Assembly: GCA_017398355.1 (NCBI GenBank)
Contig: JAFQGD010000039.1
Location: 1-37,476 of the forward strand
Origin: Akkermansia sp.
GTDB lineage: Bacteria; Verrucomicrobiota; Verrucomicrobiia; Verrucomicrobiales; Akkermansiaceae
Length of the DNA stretch: 37,476 nucleotides
Direction: 5' to 3'
Below are positions 1 to 8,318 of the stretch, one piece after another; position 1 is the stretch's first letter, and each line of letters opens with the position of its first letter. The notes beneath the pieces were generated by a model. It was not told the DNA's origin and ran no database searches. It saw nothing but the letters and a program-made list of their open reading frames with translations. The position numbers and the translations under genes were made by a program.

Positions 1-122
1 CCCCCTACAGGCCTTCGGTGGCTTTGTCAGGCGTCTTGTCGGACGATAGGTCCCGCGAGACCCGTCTTCGCTTCCACGGAGCTACGCCGAGGCAGGGTAG
101 ATCGCCGCCAGGGTTAATGAAG

Positions 123-151
123 AGCCGCAAGGAGAAATCCTTGCGGCTTTT
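123..151 (+). terminator. Rho-independent terminator
   Basis: Perfect 11-bp stem (123-133 with 138-148) closed by a GAAA tetraloop and followed by TTTT (148-151). It lies 6 nt after a TAA at 115-117, so it would end a transcript coming from left of the window. The short T-run makes it moderate in strength. Confidence 0.7.
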
Positions 152-248
152 CGCGTTAAACGGGTGGCATCAAAAACAGGGCAGGGTATTGTCCACCTAC
201 CATCTTCTCAGGTTGATTCGCAGGCCCCCCGTGGCCTGCTCACCCCTC

Positions 249-373
249 CGGGGCAAACGCATCCTGCGGAAGCGTTTGTCTAGCCGCCCTCCGAGCCCTC
301 GGGCGTCTTGTCTCAGGCCCGCCCCCCGAGCCTTCGCCCCTAGCGGGGCAAACACTCCCTGCGGTCGCGTTTG
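249..373. repeat. Pair of imperfect 30-bp direct repeats with hairpin ends
   Basis: Bases 249-278 and 344-373 share CGGGGCAAAC at the left, CCTGCGG in the middle and GCGTTTG at the right. Each copy can fold, because CAAAC(GC) at the left pairs with GCGTTTG at the right. A further 11-mer, GGCGTCTTGTC, occurs at 30-40 and 302-312. This looks like a small dispersed intergenic repeat, not a gene. Confidence 0.5.
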
Positions 374-552
374 GTGCGCCAAGGATGGCGCGTGAAAGAT
401 GCAGGTGGGGCGCCCGCATGTGAAATTCTTGCCCGCAGGGGCTGCGAGCGAAATACGGCGTGCCGCCGCGTGAAATAGCCAAGCAAGCTTGGATGTTAGA
501 TAGGTAGAAGTTTGCGGTAATACGAAATAATCAAGAAAAGTGAAAAAAGCGG

Positions 553-581
553 TTGCAATCATACACGTGTGATAGTATACT
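553..581 (+). promoter_or_regulatory. Sigma-70-type promoter of plsY-gpsA
   Basis: TTGCAA (553-558), 17-nt spacer, TATACT (576-581), with an A-rich stretch upstream. The expected start of transcription is about 588, two bases before ATG 590, so the mRNA would be nearly leaderless. This is the main reason for rejecting the longer reading frame that opens at GTG 569, since that codon would lie upstream of the transcript start. Confidence 0.75.
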
Positions 582-589
582 GTTCGCAG

Positions 590-1243
590 ATGCTTGAGAA
601 CGTGTTATACATTGTGCTGGCGTATTTGATTGGTTCTGTGCCATTCGGGTATCTGGCCGGGAAGCTGAATGGGATCGACCTTCGGGAGCATGGTTCCAAG
701 AATATCGGCGCTACGAATGCCGTGCGTGTGCTCGGTAAGAAGTGGGGTATTCCTGTTTTTATTTGCGATTTTCTGAAGGGGTACTTACCTTTATACATTG
801 TCATTCAGATATTGGGTGAGGGTAAATGGGCACTTACTGAGTTTTCATTGGACTCGATGCTTTGGGTGCTGGGCGTGATGTTTGCACTCATTTTGGGGCA
901 TACATTTACCTGTTTCTTGCATTTTAAGGGAGGTAAGGGGGTTGCCACGACGGGTGGTTGTTTGTTTGCGCTCTCTCCCATTATAGGTTTGTCTGCATTG
1001 CTGACTTGGATTTTGATGATGGTACTGACGCGCTATGTGTCTCTTTCCAGCATGGTGGCGGGGTTTGCCATGATGGCAGCAGCCGGGTATGAGTTTTGGT
1101 GGGCAGATGGCGTGTTGTCCGGTGCGGATATTACGTTGTTGAGCTTGCTGATGATAATTTTTGTGTTGGTCGTGTATAAGCACCGCGCGAATATCGTGCG
1201 TCTTTGCCATGGTACAGAACCGAAAGCCTTTACGAAACGTTGA
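590..1243 (+). CDS. plsY: Glycerol-3-phosphate acyltransferase PlsY
   Basis: Inner-membrane enzyme that moves an acyl group from acyl-phosphate to glycerol-3-phosphate to give lysophosphatidate, the first step of phospholipid synthesis. The product is 217 residues, normal for the family. Visible PlsY motifs are GSVPFGYLAGKL near the N-terminus, then GSKNIGATNAVRVLG, and HTFTCFLHFKGGKGVATTGG in the middle; several hydrophobic segments alternate with these loops. An in-frame GTG lies at 569, but the promoter -10 box overlaps that extension, so ATG 590 is preferred. The next gene, gpsA, supplies the substrate and starts 3 nt after the stop, so the two form a functional operon. Confidence 0.93.
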   Translation: MLENVLYIVLAYLIGSVPFGYLAGKLNGIDLREHGSKNIGATNAVRVLGKKWGIPVFICDFLKGYLPLYIVIQILGEGKWALTEFSLDSMLWVLGVMFALILGHTFTCFLHFKGGKGVATTGGCLFALSPIIGLSALLTWILMMVLTRYVSLSSMVAGFAMMAAAGYEFWWADGVLSGADITLLSLLMIIFVLVVYKHRANIVRLCHGTEPKAFTKR

Positions 1244-1246
1244 TTT

Positions 1247-2260
1247 ATGGAACAAACTTTCAAGAAAACATCCATCATTGGTGCAGGTGCATGGGGTACG
1301 GCGCTTGCTTTGACTGCGTCATATAATGGTGGAGATGTTGTCCTTTGGACATATTTGGAAAAGGAGGCTGCAGCAATCCGCGAAACGCGCCGAAGTTTGG
1401 TGGCTGCTCCCGATGCTAAGGAATTGCCGGAAAACGTGCTGGTGACGAGCAAGTGGGAAGATGTGGCGGGATCCGATTTGGTGATTGTGGTGGTGCCTAG
1501 CGTGGTGATGCGCAGTGTGGCGCAGAGTTTGAAGGATGTGGGGCTTGCTAAGAATGCTGCTGTGGTGAGCTGTACAAAGGGGATTGAGAAGGATACCAAC
1601 CTGCTCATGACGGAGATTTTAGCAGAGTATCTTACATGCCCCATAGGTGCGCTTTCCGGGCCGAACCATGCAGAGGATATTGTGATGGAGCAACCCAGCC
1701 TGACCCTCGTGGGCTTTGAAGATATTGAGATTGCTTCTGCTGTGCAACGCCGCCTTAATACACCTTATCTGCGTATTTACACGACTTCGGATGTGGTGAG
1801 CATGCAGCTGGGTGGCGCGATGAAGAATGTGTATGCTTTGGCTAGTGGTATTTGCGCGGGATTGGGTCTGGGCGATAATGCACGCGCCGCCTTGGCGACA
1901 CGAGCATTGGCTGAGATGACTCGCATGGGTATTGCTCGCGGGGGCAGTATGGATACGTTTATGGGGCTTTCCGGTATGGGTGATTTGGTGGTGACGTGTT
2001 ATTCTGAGCATAGCCGAAATCTGACTGCCGGGCGCATGATTGCACAAGGGGTGCCGGTGTCGGAATGCCAGCAGCGCATAGGGCAGGTGGTAGAAGGGAT
2101 TCCGAATACGCTTTCGACCTATCAGCTGGCGCGCAAGCTTGGGGTTCGCACTCCGCTGACGGATGCTGTGTACGATATCATCTATAATGCTAAATCGGCG
2201 CGCCTTGCCTTGCAGGAGCTCATGACGCGTGATTTGCGCATGGAAAATGTGAAAGATTAA
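1247..2260 (+). CDS. gpsA: Glycerol-3-phosphate dehydrogenase [NAD(P)+]
   Basis: Cytosolic enzyme that reduces dihydroxyacetone phosphate to sn-glycerol-3-phosphate for membrane lipid synthesis. The N-terminal Rossmann motif GAGAWGTALA is at about residues 12-21; the substrate domain shows SGPNHAEDI, then GGAMKNVYALASGICAGLGL and GDNARAAL, with the catalytic lysine expected in GAMKN. At 337 residues it is full length. It follows plsY by 3 nt and has no Shine-Dalgarno sequence, so translation is probably coupled to plsY. A strong terminator follows. Confidence 0.95.
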   Translation: MEQTFKKTSIIGAGAWGTALALTASYNGGDVVLWTYLEKEAAAIRETRRSLVAAPDAKELPENVLVTSKWEDVAGSDLVIVVVPSVVMRSVAQSLKDVGLAKNAAVVSCTKGIEKDTNLLMTEILAEYLTCPIGALSGPNHAEDIVMEQPSLTLVGFEDIEIASAVQRRLNTPYLRIYTTSDVVSMQLGGAMKNVYALASGICAGLGLGDNARAALATRALAEMTRMGIARGGSMDTFMGLSGMGDLVVTCYSEHSRNLTAGRMIAQGVPVSECQQRIGQVVEGIPNTLSTYQLARKLGVRTPLTDAVYDIIYNAKSARLALQELMTRDLRMENVKD

Positions 2261-2278
2261 ACTCTTTTCAAAATTAAG

Positions 2279-2316
2279 AGCCCCGGTGGAAATAGGAAAT
2301 ACCACCGGGGCTTTTT
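2279..2316 (+). terminator. Terminator after gpsA
   Basis: Eleven-bp GC-rich stem (2279-2289 with 2302-2312), 12-nt loop, then TTTTT (2312-2316). It closes plsY-gpsA. It lies between convergent genes and may also slow transcription coming from the GH89 gene, although the T-run favours the plus strand. Confidence 0.85.
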
Positions 2317-2335
2317 CATTGAATGAGATATGACG

Positions 2336-4531
2336 TTATTCTTTCTCGCTTAGGATAATTTCAGCAATGCGGAGGGTGGAACCCTCCTTGGCTTTTTTGC
2401 GCATTTTGATTTTAGAATCGGGGAAGGCGAGTTCTACGGCATCAACCGATTCGTTTTTGCTCTTGGAATAAGCAGTTTTTTCACCGTTGTTGGTGGTATA
2501 TTGCTTTTCAGATTCGCCTGCGTCTGTGGCTTTGCCTTCGAGGATGCGAACTTGGGTGTCGAAGAAGACGCTCCAGCGTTTGAGGTAATACTGCCCCATC
2601 ATTTCAGCAAATTGGCGGTGGGAGTAGTCATTGAGCAGACCAATATCCGGTCGCCAGGTACTAAAGAGTTGGAGCATGCTGCGCTGTATCAGTTTTTTAT
2701 CCTCTTCGGTAGTGCCTCTGTTGAGCGCGCCTTGCATGTAGCGGCCCAAGATGAAATCATTTGAGCTGTTGAGCAAGAGGGCGCTTTGCCGAATATAGCC
2801 TAAGAATTTATTTTTTTGTTTGATAAAGGCAGCTTTTTTCTTTTCATCAAAAGCTTGTTTACAAGCGGGAAGTTGTTCTCTCATGCGATCGGAGAGAATC
2901 TGACGGCAAACGTCAACGAGGTCGTAGCAGAAGGTGGAGGATGTGTCTAATTTGTATTTTTTCCCGAACTTCAGCAGGAGTTTGCCTGCTTCAACGAGGT
3001 CGCTTGGGTCGTAATACACCTCTCCTGCGGACCAGGTAGATGCTTTTTGAGCTTGCAGGGAGGGGCGAGCACATGCGATGTTTTCAACGCAGCCTTCGCG
3101 TTGTTTATTGGGGTTATAGACAGAATTAGCCAGTAAATCCAAGGCCTTGAGGATGGTATCATCCGTATGGCCATAACGAGCCATAGCATACTCATTGAGG
3201 AAGGCTTTTCGGTCTATAGGGCCTCTGTTGTTCATGCGTTCATAGAGAAGTGCGTAATACAGAGGGTTTGTTTCAATGCCTTCAGAGAGTAGCCCGATAC
3301 CTTGAGCCCCGGCAACATCTCCGGGCATTTTTTCAAGTAGTTCAAAGCCACCGTACATGCCTTGCTTACCACCGAAATTCGCGAGCTCGCACCATACATA
3401 GGGACGCCCCTGAAAATCTTTTTTCAGTTTTTGATTGGCGGCCATGTTTTTGTTGAGCGCCAAGATGACAGTTTGCTTGGGATCTGTGCCTTGGAGGAGG
3501 CGGGGTTCCGGGTTGTGCCCCCAAGCTTGGATGAGCCAGTATGAGCCGGGGGATGCTTCTTGCATGGCTTTTTGGACAGCCTGTGCTGCTTCTGTGAGGG
3601 GGGTGTCTCCTTTTTTGCCTCCTTCATGGAATAGGTCTCCACCGTAAGCTTTGGCTGCAGTTCCGTACACTTGGTGCAAGTGTTTATACCAGAGCTTTGC
3701 ATACTGCGGGAACGCCGGAGCCGTGGGTTGCAGGATAGCCGGTCTCTCATAGCCACACCACTTGCCTTGGGGGAGTATTTTGCCGTCTACTCCGGCTTGA
3801 GGAAAATCATGGGGCAAGAAGCCGACGTAGCCTTGTAATACGGGTTCCATGCCGAGTGTTTTCATGTGTGATACAATGAACTTGCCAAGTTCGGCTTCAC
3901 TGTCGATGAGAGATTGAGGCAGAGGGCCACCTTCGCCTTCTAAGTTGCCCATGTTCCACCAAGCGGCGTGAGACGGGGCGGGGATGAATTTGGCGATTTT
4001 ATTTTCGGGGTATTCCAGTTCTTTTAGAAAGCCTTGCCAGACTTTTTCGAGCCCGGAGGTGACCAGTACATATTTGAAGCCGTTGAGTGCAAAGCGATCT
4101 ATTTCTTTTTCCCATTTTTTCTTATCCCAGTGCGCACAGCTGTAGCTGAGCGTGCAGTAATTGAGCGCGTAGTTGAAGGGAAGCGTTTCCGGGACGGTGA
4201 TGTCTTGCTGAGGTAAGATGAAACCGGAGGGGGTGAAACGGTCTCCATTCCAAGAGAGGTGAACCAGTGCAATTTTGCGCAGATAATAGCCATATCCTCG
4301 TATACATTCCAACACACTGGGAGCTGTAATTTGAATCTGCTGACCGTTGGGCGAAATGATGGGAGACTTTATTGTGGTATCAAGCTTGAATGTTACTTTG
4401 TCTACCCATTGAGGGGTCACTCGCTTGACTAGCTCCACGGCCGGTTGAATGGCGGTATCTTGTGCGCTTGCGGTATAGCAGACTAACGGAAGTGAACAGA
4501 TGCCTAATAGGGATATGGTCGAAAAATTCAT
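2336..4531 (-). CDS. Secreted alpha-N-acetylglucosaminidase, GH89 (NAGLU family)
   Basis: Glycoside hydrolase expected to remove terminal alpha-linked N-acetylglucosamine, as found on gastric-type mucin glycans and heparan sulfate. The product is 731 residues. A Sec signal peptide is visible (hydrophobic 5-20, likely cleavage after ASA near residue 23), so the enzyme should be exported. The body has GH89 landmarks: NYCTLSYSCAHWDKKKWEKE (125-144), HAAWWNMGNLEGEGGPLP (188-205), the probable acid/base Glu303 in GDLFHE, and the probable nucleophile Glu417 in GIGLLSEGI, matching human Glu316 and Glu446 by motif. The last ~40 residues are lysine-rich. No partner glycosidases or transporters lie next to it. 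A possible -10 box (TATAAC) lies only 4 nt before the ATG, with no convincing -35. Confidence 0.88.
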   Translation of the reverse strand: MNFSTISLLGICSLPLVCYTASAQDTAIQPAVELVKRVTPQWVDKVTFKLDTTIKSPIISPNGQQIQITAPSVLECIRGYGYYLRKIALVHLSWNGDRFTPSGFILPQQDITVPETLPFNYALNYCTLSYSCAHWDKKKWEKEIDRFALNGFKYVLVTSGLEKVWQGFLKELEYPENKIAKFIPAPSHAAWWNMGNLEGEGGPLPQSLIDSEAELGKFIVSHMKTLGMEPVLQGYVGFLPHDFPQAGVDGKILPQGKWCGYERPAILQPTAPAFPQYAKLWYKHLHQVYGTAAKAYGGDLFHEGGKKGDTPLTEAAQAVQKAMQEASPGSYWLIQAWGHNPEPRLLQGTDPKQTVILALNKNMAANQKLKKDFQGRPYVWCELANFGGKQGMYGGFELLEKMPGDVAGAQGIGLLSEGIETNPLYYALLYERMNNRGPIDRKAFLNEYAMARYGHTDDTILKALDLLANSVYNPNKQREGCVENIACARPSLQAQKASTWSAGEVYYDPSDLVEAGKLLLKFGKKYKLDTSSTFCYDLVDVCRQILSDRMREQLPACKQAFDEKKKAAFIKQKNKFLGYIRQSALLLNSSNDFILGRYMQGALNRGTTEEDKKLIQRSMLQLFSTWRPDIGLLNDYSHRQFAEMMGQYYLKRWSVFFDTQVRILEGKATDAGESEKQYTTNNGEKTAYSKSKNESVDAVELAFPDSKIKMRKKAKEGSTLRIAEIILSEKE

Positions 4532-4544
4532 TGTTGTTATACGG

Positions 4545-4590
4545 TTAGAAGAAAGCGCCCGTACCGGATGCGATTCAGGGACGGGCGCTT
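4545..4590 (-). terminator. Terminator after gspG
   Basis: Ten-bp stem (4553-4562 with 4581-4590) between the gspG stop and the GH89 start. Read on the minus strand it is followed by CTTTCTTCTA, a broken T-run, so it is a moderate terminator separating the secretion operon from GH89. Confidence 0.6.
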
Positions 4591-4615
4591 GGAAGTTGTT
4601 TGATGGGTGGAGGAC

Positions 4616-5254
4616 TTATTTCCAAGAACGGATGTTGGAAATGTTATCCTCGTTTTCCTGGTCGTTGGTCAGGCCGTTGCCGAGACCATCTGCTCCCAGT
4701 GAGAAGATGTCGAAGTCCGGGTTGATGCCACGACCGACTTTACCTTTATCATCGGCCAACTCGCATCCGAGGCGGTAGCGGTAGGGCTTGCCCCACGGGT
4801 CGAAGATGAGATAGTATTTCCCCTTGATGCGGGCACCATCTGCCTTGGCGGTGATACGCTTTTTGACGACGGGGATACCCTCCATCTGTTCGCCGGATTT
4901 GGTGTCTACGATGACGAGAGTTTCGCAGTAGGGCATACGCGTTATGCCTGTACCCTTTTCTTTGTCGGGTTCACCATCGTTGTCTTCATCGCAGGAGAGG
5001 GCTTCATAGAGTATGTGGGAGCTCCATTCATCACCACGGCCATAGGGGCACACATCCCCATTGTCTGCGCGATAGGCATTGAGACCTGCTTCCATCTGCG
5101 CAATTTGGGTTTGCGCAGTGCTGCGGAGCTGACGCCCTTCAATGAGGGATTTTGCTTCCCACACACCGGCGGCTAAGAACGCTAAGATGGCAATCACGAT
5201 GAGGATTTCCATGAGCGTAAAGCCACCTCTGTAGTATGTTTTGGCAAGTTTCAT
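4616..5254 (-). CDS. Type II secretion major pseudopilin GspG-like protein
   Basis: Prepilin with a class III signal: GG/FTLMEILIVIAILAFLAAG, cleavage expected between Gly11 and Phe12, with the conserved Glu at +5 of the mature protein. The hydrophobic helix is followed by a long amphipathic segment. GspG-type features near the C-terminus are DPWGKPYRY (152-160) and FDIFSLGADG (181-190), normally part of the calcium-binding end of major pseudopilins. At 212 residues it is longer than the usual ~140-150; the extra part includes an acidic stretch, DEDNDGEPD (89-97), and cysteines at 69, 88, 110 and 164. It begins 4 nt after gspF ends and should be coexpressed with it. Confidence 0.8.
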   Translation of the reverse strand: MKLAKTYYRGGFTLMEILIVIAILAFLAAGVWEAKSLIEGRQLRSTAQTQIAQMEAGLNAYRADNGDVCPYGRGDEWSSHILYEALSCDEDNDGEPDKEKGTGITRMPYCETLVIVDTKSGEQMEGIPVVKKRITAKADGARIKGKYYLIFDPWGKPYRYRLGCELADDKGKVGRGINPDFDIFSLGADGLGNGLTNDQENEDNISNIRSWK

Positions 5255-5258
5255 GACC

Positions 5259-6539
5259 TTACACGTTCTTGATGATTTCCATCATGGGCATGAACATGGC
5301 GAGTACGATGCCACCGACAACCACTGCCAAGAACACAATCATGAGCGGTTCGAGCATGGCGGTAAGGGCTGTTACGGAGTTGTCCACCTCTTCATCGTAC
5401 ACTTCTGCCACTTTCATGAGCATGTCGGGAAGCTGACCTGTTTCTTCACCCACATCGACCATGGAAATCATCATCGGGGGGAAGATGGGGCAGGTGCTCA
5501 TCGGGGTGACGATGGATTCACCTTCGCGGACGGAATCATGAATCTTTGTCACGGCATCTGCTACGAGGACGTTGCCGGCGGTATCGCGGGTAATGATAAG
5601 AGCCTGCAGAATGGGTACACCGGAGGAGACTAGTGTACCAAAGGTGCGGGAGAAGCGAGCCACGGCGTTTACCTTGGTGAGCTGGCCAATCTTGGGGACT
5701 TTGAGGATGAATGCATCAACCACTCGCGCACCCTTGGGTGTGCGTTTCCAGAAGGAAACACCAACGCAGGCCAGGAAGATGACGCCAATGGCAACGACTG
5801 CATTGGGAACAAAGGGAATAAGGCCATCGTTCATGCAGTTATCCGAGAAGTTGAAGACGAACTGGGACAGGGCGGGTAGCTCCATGTTCTGGCCTTCGAA
5901 CATTTCTTTGAACTTGGGTACGATGACGAGCATGAGGAAGATAAGAATACCCACGGCAATCACCATGATGATGAGCGGGTAAACCATGGCAGATGTAATT
6001 TTGCCACGGAGTTTGTTCGCCTTTTCCTGATATTCGGCCAAGCGGCGGAGCACAACTTCCAGTACACCGCCGATTTCGCCGGCCTTCACCATATTGACGA
6101 AGAGGCGGTTGAACATCTTGGGATATGTGGAGAGCGCTTCCGAGAAGGTGGAGCCACCTTGCACTGATTCACTCAACGCCGTGATGGTGGCGCGGAGATT
6201 GGGGTTGGGTTCCTGCTTGCTCAATACATTGAGACTCTGAAGAAGGGGAAGACCGGCATCAATCAGCGTAGCAAGCTGGCGTGTAAACACCATTAACTCT
6301 TTTTGCTTGATGGAAGCACCGGCTTTGCCTTTGCCGCCTTTGGCTTTCTTCTTGGCTTTGCCTTTCTTGGATTCTTTGGCTGCCGTGGGGCGTGCGCCTT
6401 TTGCGGCTTCTTCACATTCGCGCAAGAGCAGGCCTTGTGCACGCACCATCTCCATGGCTGCCATTTTGTTGTCAGCTGAGATGATGCCGGTTTTCTCTAC
6501 GCCGTTCTGGTCGAGCGCGGTATATTTGAAATTAGGCAT
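5259..6539 (-). CDS. Type II secretion/type IV pilus inner-membrane platform protein (GspF/PilC)
   Basis: Polytopic membrane platform that links the assembly ATPase to the pseudopilus. The 426 residues start with the PilC-type leader FKYTALDQNG, then a lysine/glycine/alanine-rich linker (about 44-75), and two GspF domains, each with the RQLATLIDAGLPLLQSL or SRTFGTLVSSGVPILQAL signature. Membrane segments lie at about 190-210, 240-265 and 395-418. It sits between gspE2 and gspG and has its own promoter at 6583-6611. The lysine-rich linker is unusual and may be disordered. Confidence 0.88.
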   Translation of the reverse strand: MPNFKYTALDQNGVEKTGIISADNKMAAMEMVRAQGLLLRECEEAAKGARPTAAKESKKGKAKKKAKGGKGKAGASIKQKELMVFTRQLATLIDAGLPLLQSLNVLSKQEPNPNLRATITALSESVQGGSTFSEALSTYPKMFNRLFVNMVKAGEIGGVLEVVLRRLAEYQEKANKLRGKITSAMVYPLIIMVIAVGILIFLMLVIVPKFKEMFEGQNMELPALSQFVFNFSDNCMNDGLIPFVPNAVVAIGVIFLACVGVSFWKRTPKGARVVDAFILKVPKIGQLTKVNAVARFSRTFGTLVSSGVPILQALIITRDTAGNVLVADAVTKIHDSVREGESIVTPMSTCPIFPPMMISMVDVGEETGQLPDMLMKVAEVYDEEVDNSVTALTAMLEPLMIVFLAVVVGGIVLAMFMPMMEIIKNV

Positions 6540-6582
6540 AATAGTAAGGTGAGTTCAGGAAAATTGTTTAGTGTATGTTTAT

Positions 6583-6611
6583 AGGATAGCAGATGCGAGG
6601 TGAAGCGTCAA
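6583..6611 (-). promoter_or_regulatory. Promoter of gspF-gspG
   Basis: Minus-strand TTGACG (6606-6611), 17-nt spacer, TATCCT (6583-6588), placed immediately after the gspE2 stop codon. Transcription should start near 6577, giving a leader of about 38 nt. It allows platform and pseudopilin to be made independently of the ATPases. Confidence 0.6.
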
Positions 6612-6615
6612 GTTA

Positions 6616-8283
6616 TTAGGTGTATTTCAGCACTTCTTCAATGGTGGTGTTGCCTTCAAAGATGTTTTGGATGCCGTCTTCTCGCAGGGTGCTCATGCCC
6701 AGCTCAATGGCTTTTTGCTTCAGCACGATGGATGGAACGTTTTGGGTGATGAGTTCTTTGATGGGATCGGTAGCATTGAGAAGTTCGTGGATACCTTTAC
6801 GGCCTTTGTAGCCAGTATTGGCGCATTTATCGCAGCGGGCACCGGTAAAGAATTGCTGCTGGCCGATAAGTGCCGGATTGATTCCCAATTGATTGAGTAG
6901 TGTATTGGAGGGTTTATAGGGGGTTTTGCAGTAGGGGCAGATTGTGCGAACGAGTCGCTGTGCCAGCACGCCAAGGATGGTGGCGGAGAGCAGGAAGGGT
7001 TGCACTCCCATATCGATGAAACGCGTAACTGCGCCGGCGGCATCATTGGTGTGTAGAGTGGACAGAACCAAGTGACCCGTCAGGGCTGCCTGAATGGCAA
7101 TTTGTGCGGTGTCCTTATCTCGAATTTCACCTACGAGGATGCGGTCCGGGTCTTGACGGAGGAAGGCTCGGAGAACGCGGGGGAATGTCACCCCGATAGC
7201 TTCGTTGATAGGTACTTGGACAATGCCGTCAATGTCGTATTCCACCGGGTCTTCTGCGGTGAGAATCTTGGTGTCCTCTGTGTTGATTTCTCGCAGTGCC
7301 GCGTAGAGTGTCGTGGTTTTACCGGAACCGGTGGGCCCTGTCACCACGAAGATACCGTTGGGTTTGTTGACGGTGTCGATGATGTATTCGTGAAGTTCGG
7401 GTGCGAGGTTGAGGTTGTTGAGGTCGAGGCTCACGCTGTTGCGGTCAAGCACACGCATTACGACAGATTCACCATACTGGGTGGGCAGGGAGTTGACACG
7501 CATATCCACGCTTGCTTGACCCAGTTTCATCACGATGCGGCCGTCTTGCGGTACGCGGCGCTCCGCAATGTTCATGCCGGCCATCACTTTTACGCGGGAA
7601 ATAACCGGATTGGCCAAGTGAACGGGGGGAGGAGCCATTTCATACAAGGCACCATCTACGCGGTAGCGAATCTTGAATTCCTTTTCAAAGGGTTCTAAGT
7701 GAATATCAGATGCCTTTTCTTTAATGGCTTGGGTGATGACCAGATTTACGAACTTGATCACCGGTGCCGCATTTGCTTCATCCATGCCGTCTTGGCTACC
7801 TACACTCATGTTGTTGAGCTCGGAGAGCAAGTCGCCCATGGCCGCATCTGCACCGCCATAGCATTCTGCAATGCGGGCCCGTACTTCGTAATCTGCTGCC
7901 ACATACAGGTAGATGTCTTGCCCGGTAGCCACCCGTAAGTCGTCTACCGTCTGCGGATTCAACGGGTCTTCCAAGCAAACATACAGGCCTTCGCCATCGC
8001 GATATTCAATGGGAATGGCCCCCAGTAAACGTGCTTGCGCCGCAGGAATCATTGCCAGCAAATCCGCAGGGGGGACGAAGCCTTCCAGTTGAATGTACTG
8101 AGCCCCTACTTCAGTGGCGATGAGGCCCCAGAAATCTTCCGGGGCATCAATGATGCCGAAATCAATGAGAGTCTCCCACAGTTCCTTGCCGCTATTAGAC
8201 ATTTCCTCCTTGATTTCCTTTGCCAAGGAGCGGTCTACCATGCCATTGTTGATGAAAACATCAAGTGTTACATCAGTATCCAT
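6616..8283 (-). CDS. Secretion/pilus assembly ATPase GspE2 (PilB/GspE family)
   Basis: Cytoplasmic hexameric ATPase expected to drive pseudopilus assembly. The 555 residues contain an N-terminal MshEN/GspE-N type region (1-150), then the motor: Walker A GPTGSGKT (316-323), Asp box TAEDPVEYD, canonical LRQDPDRILVGEIRD with Walker B (381-389), His box STLHTNDA (408-415), and a zinc-finger loop with Cys449, Cys452, Cys484 and Cys487. All motor residues look intact. It begins 35 nt after gspE1 ends and is its paralogue, not a duplicate: the N-terminal halves differ clearly. The context (gspF, gspG) supports a type II secretion-like machine, but no secretin is in the window. Confidence 0.9.
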   Translation of the reverse strand: MDTDVTLDVFINNGMVDRSLAKEIKEEMSNSGKELWETLIDFGIIDAPEDFWGLIATEVGAQYIQLEGFVPPADLLAMIPAAQARLLGAIPIEYRDGEGLYVCLEDPLNPQTVDDLRVATGQDIYLYVAADYEVRARIAECYGGADAAMGDLLSELNNMSVGSQDGMDEANAAPVIKFVNLVITQAIKEKASDIHLEPFEKEFKIRYRVDGALYEMAPPPVHLANPVISRVKVMAGMNIAERRVPQDGRIVMKLGQASVDMRVNSLPTQYGESVVMRVLDRNSVSLDLNNLNLAPELHEYIIDTVNKPNGIFVVTGPTGSGKTTTLYAALREINTEDTKILTAEDPVEYDIDGIVQVPINEAIGVTFPRVLRAFLRQDPDRILVGEIRDKDTAQIAIQAALTGHLVLSTLHTNDAAGAVTRFIDMGVQPFLLSATILGVLAQRLVRTICPYCKTPYKPSNTLLNQLGINPALIGQQQFFTGARCDKCANTGYKGRKGIHELLNATDPIKELITQNVPSIVLKQKAIELGMSTLREDGIQNIFEGNTTIEEVLKYT

Positions 8284-8318
8284 AATATGAAAGAGAGGTG
8301 AGTGGTGAGAGATAGGGG

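Larger units (their letters stand above)
1..589. other. Intergenic region with no convincing gene
   Basis: No open frame here looks like a protein. One frame is open from base 1 to a TAA at 115-117, just before a terminator hairpin, so the tail of a gene lying left of the window is possible, but its arginine-rich translation resembles no family I know. Bases 220-480 are very GC-rich and hold short imperfect repeats; 485-589 turns AT-rich and carries the plsY promoter. I see no tRNA, rRNA or recognisable small RNA. Confidence 0.6.

Noticed and set aside
249..373. CRISPR array
   Set aside because: Only two imperfect copies, unequal ends, no regular spacers and no cas genes.
18..395. A 125-codon open frame at the left end
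   Set aside because: It runs through the terminator hairpin and the GC-rich repeats, and its Arg/Pro-rich translation looks non-coding.
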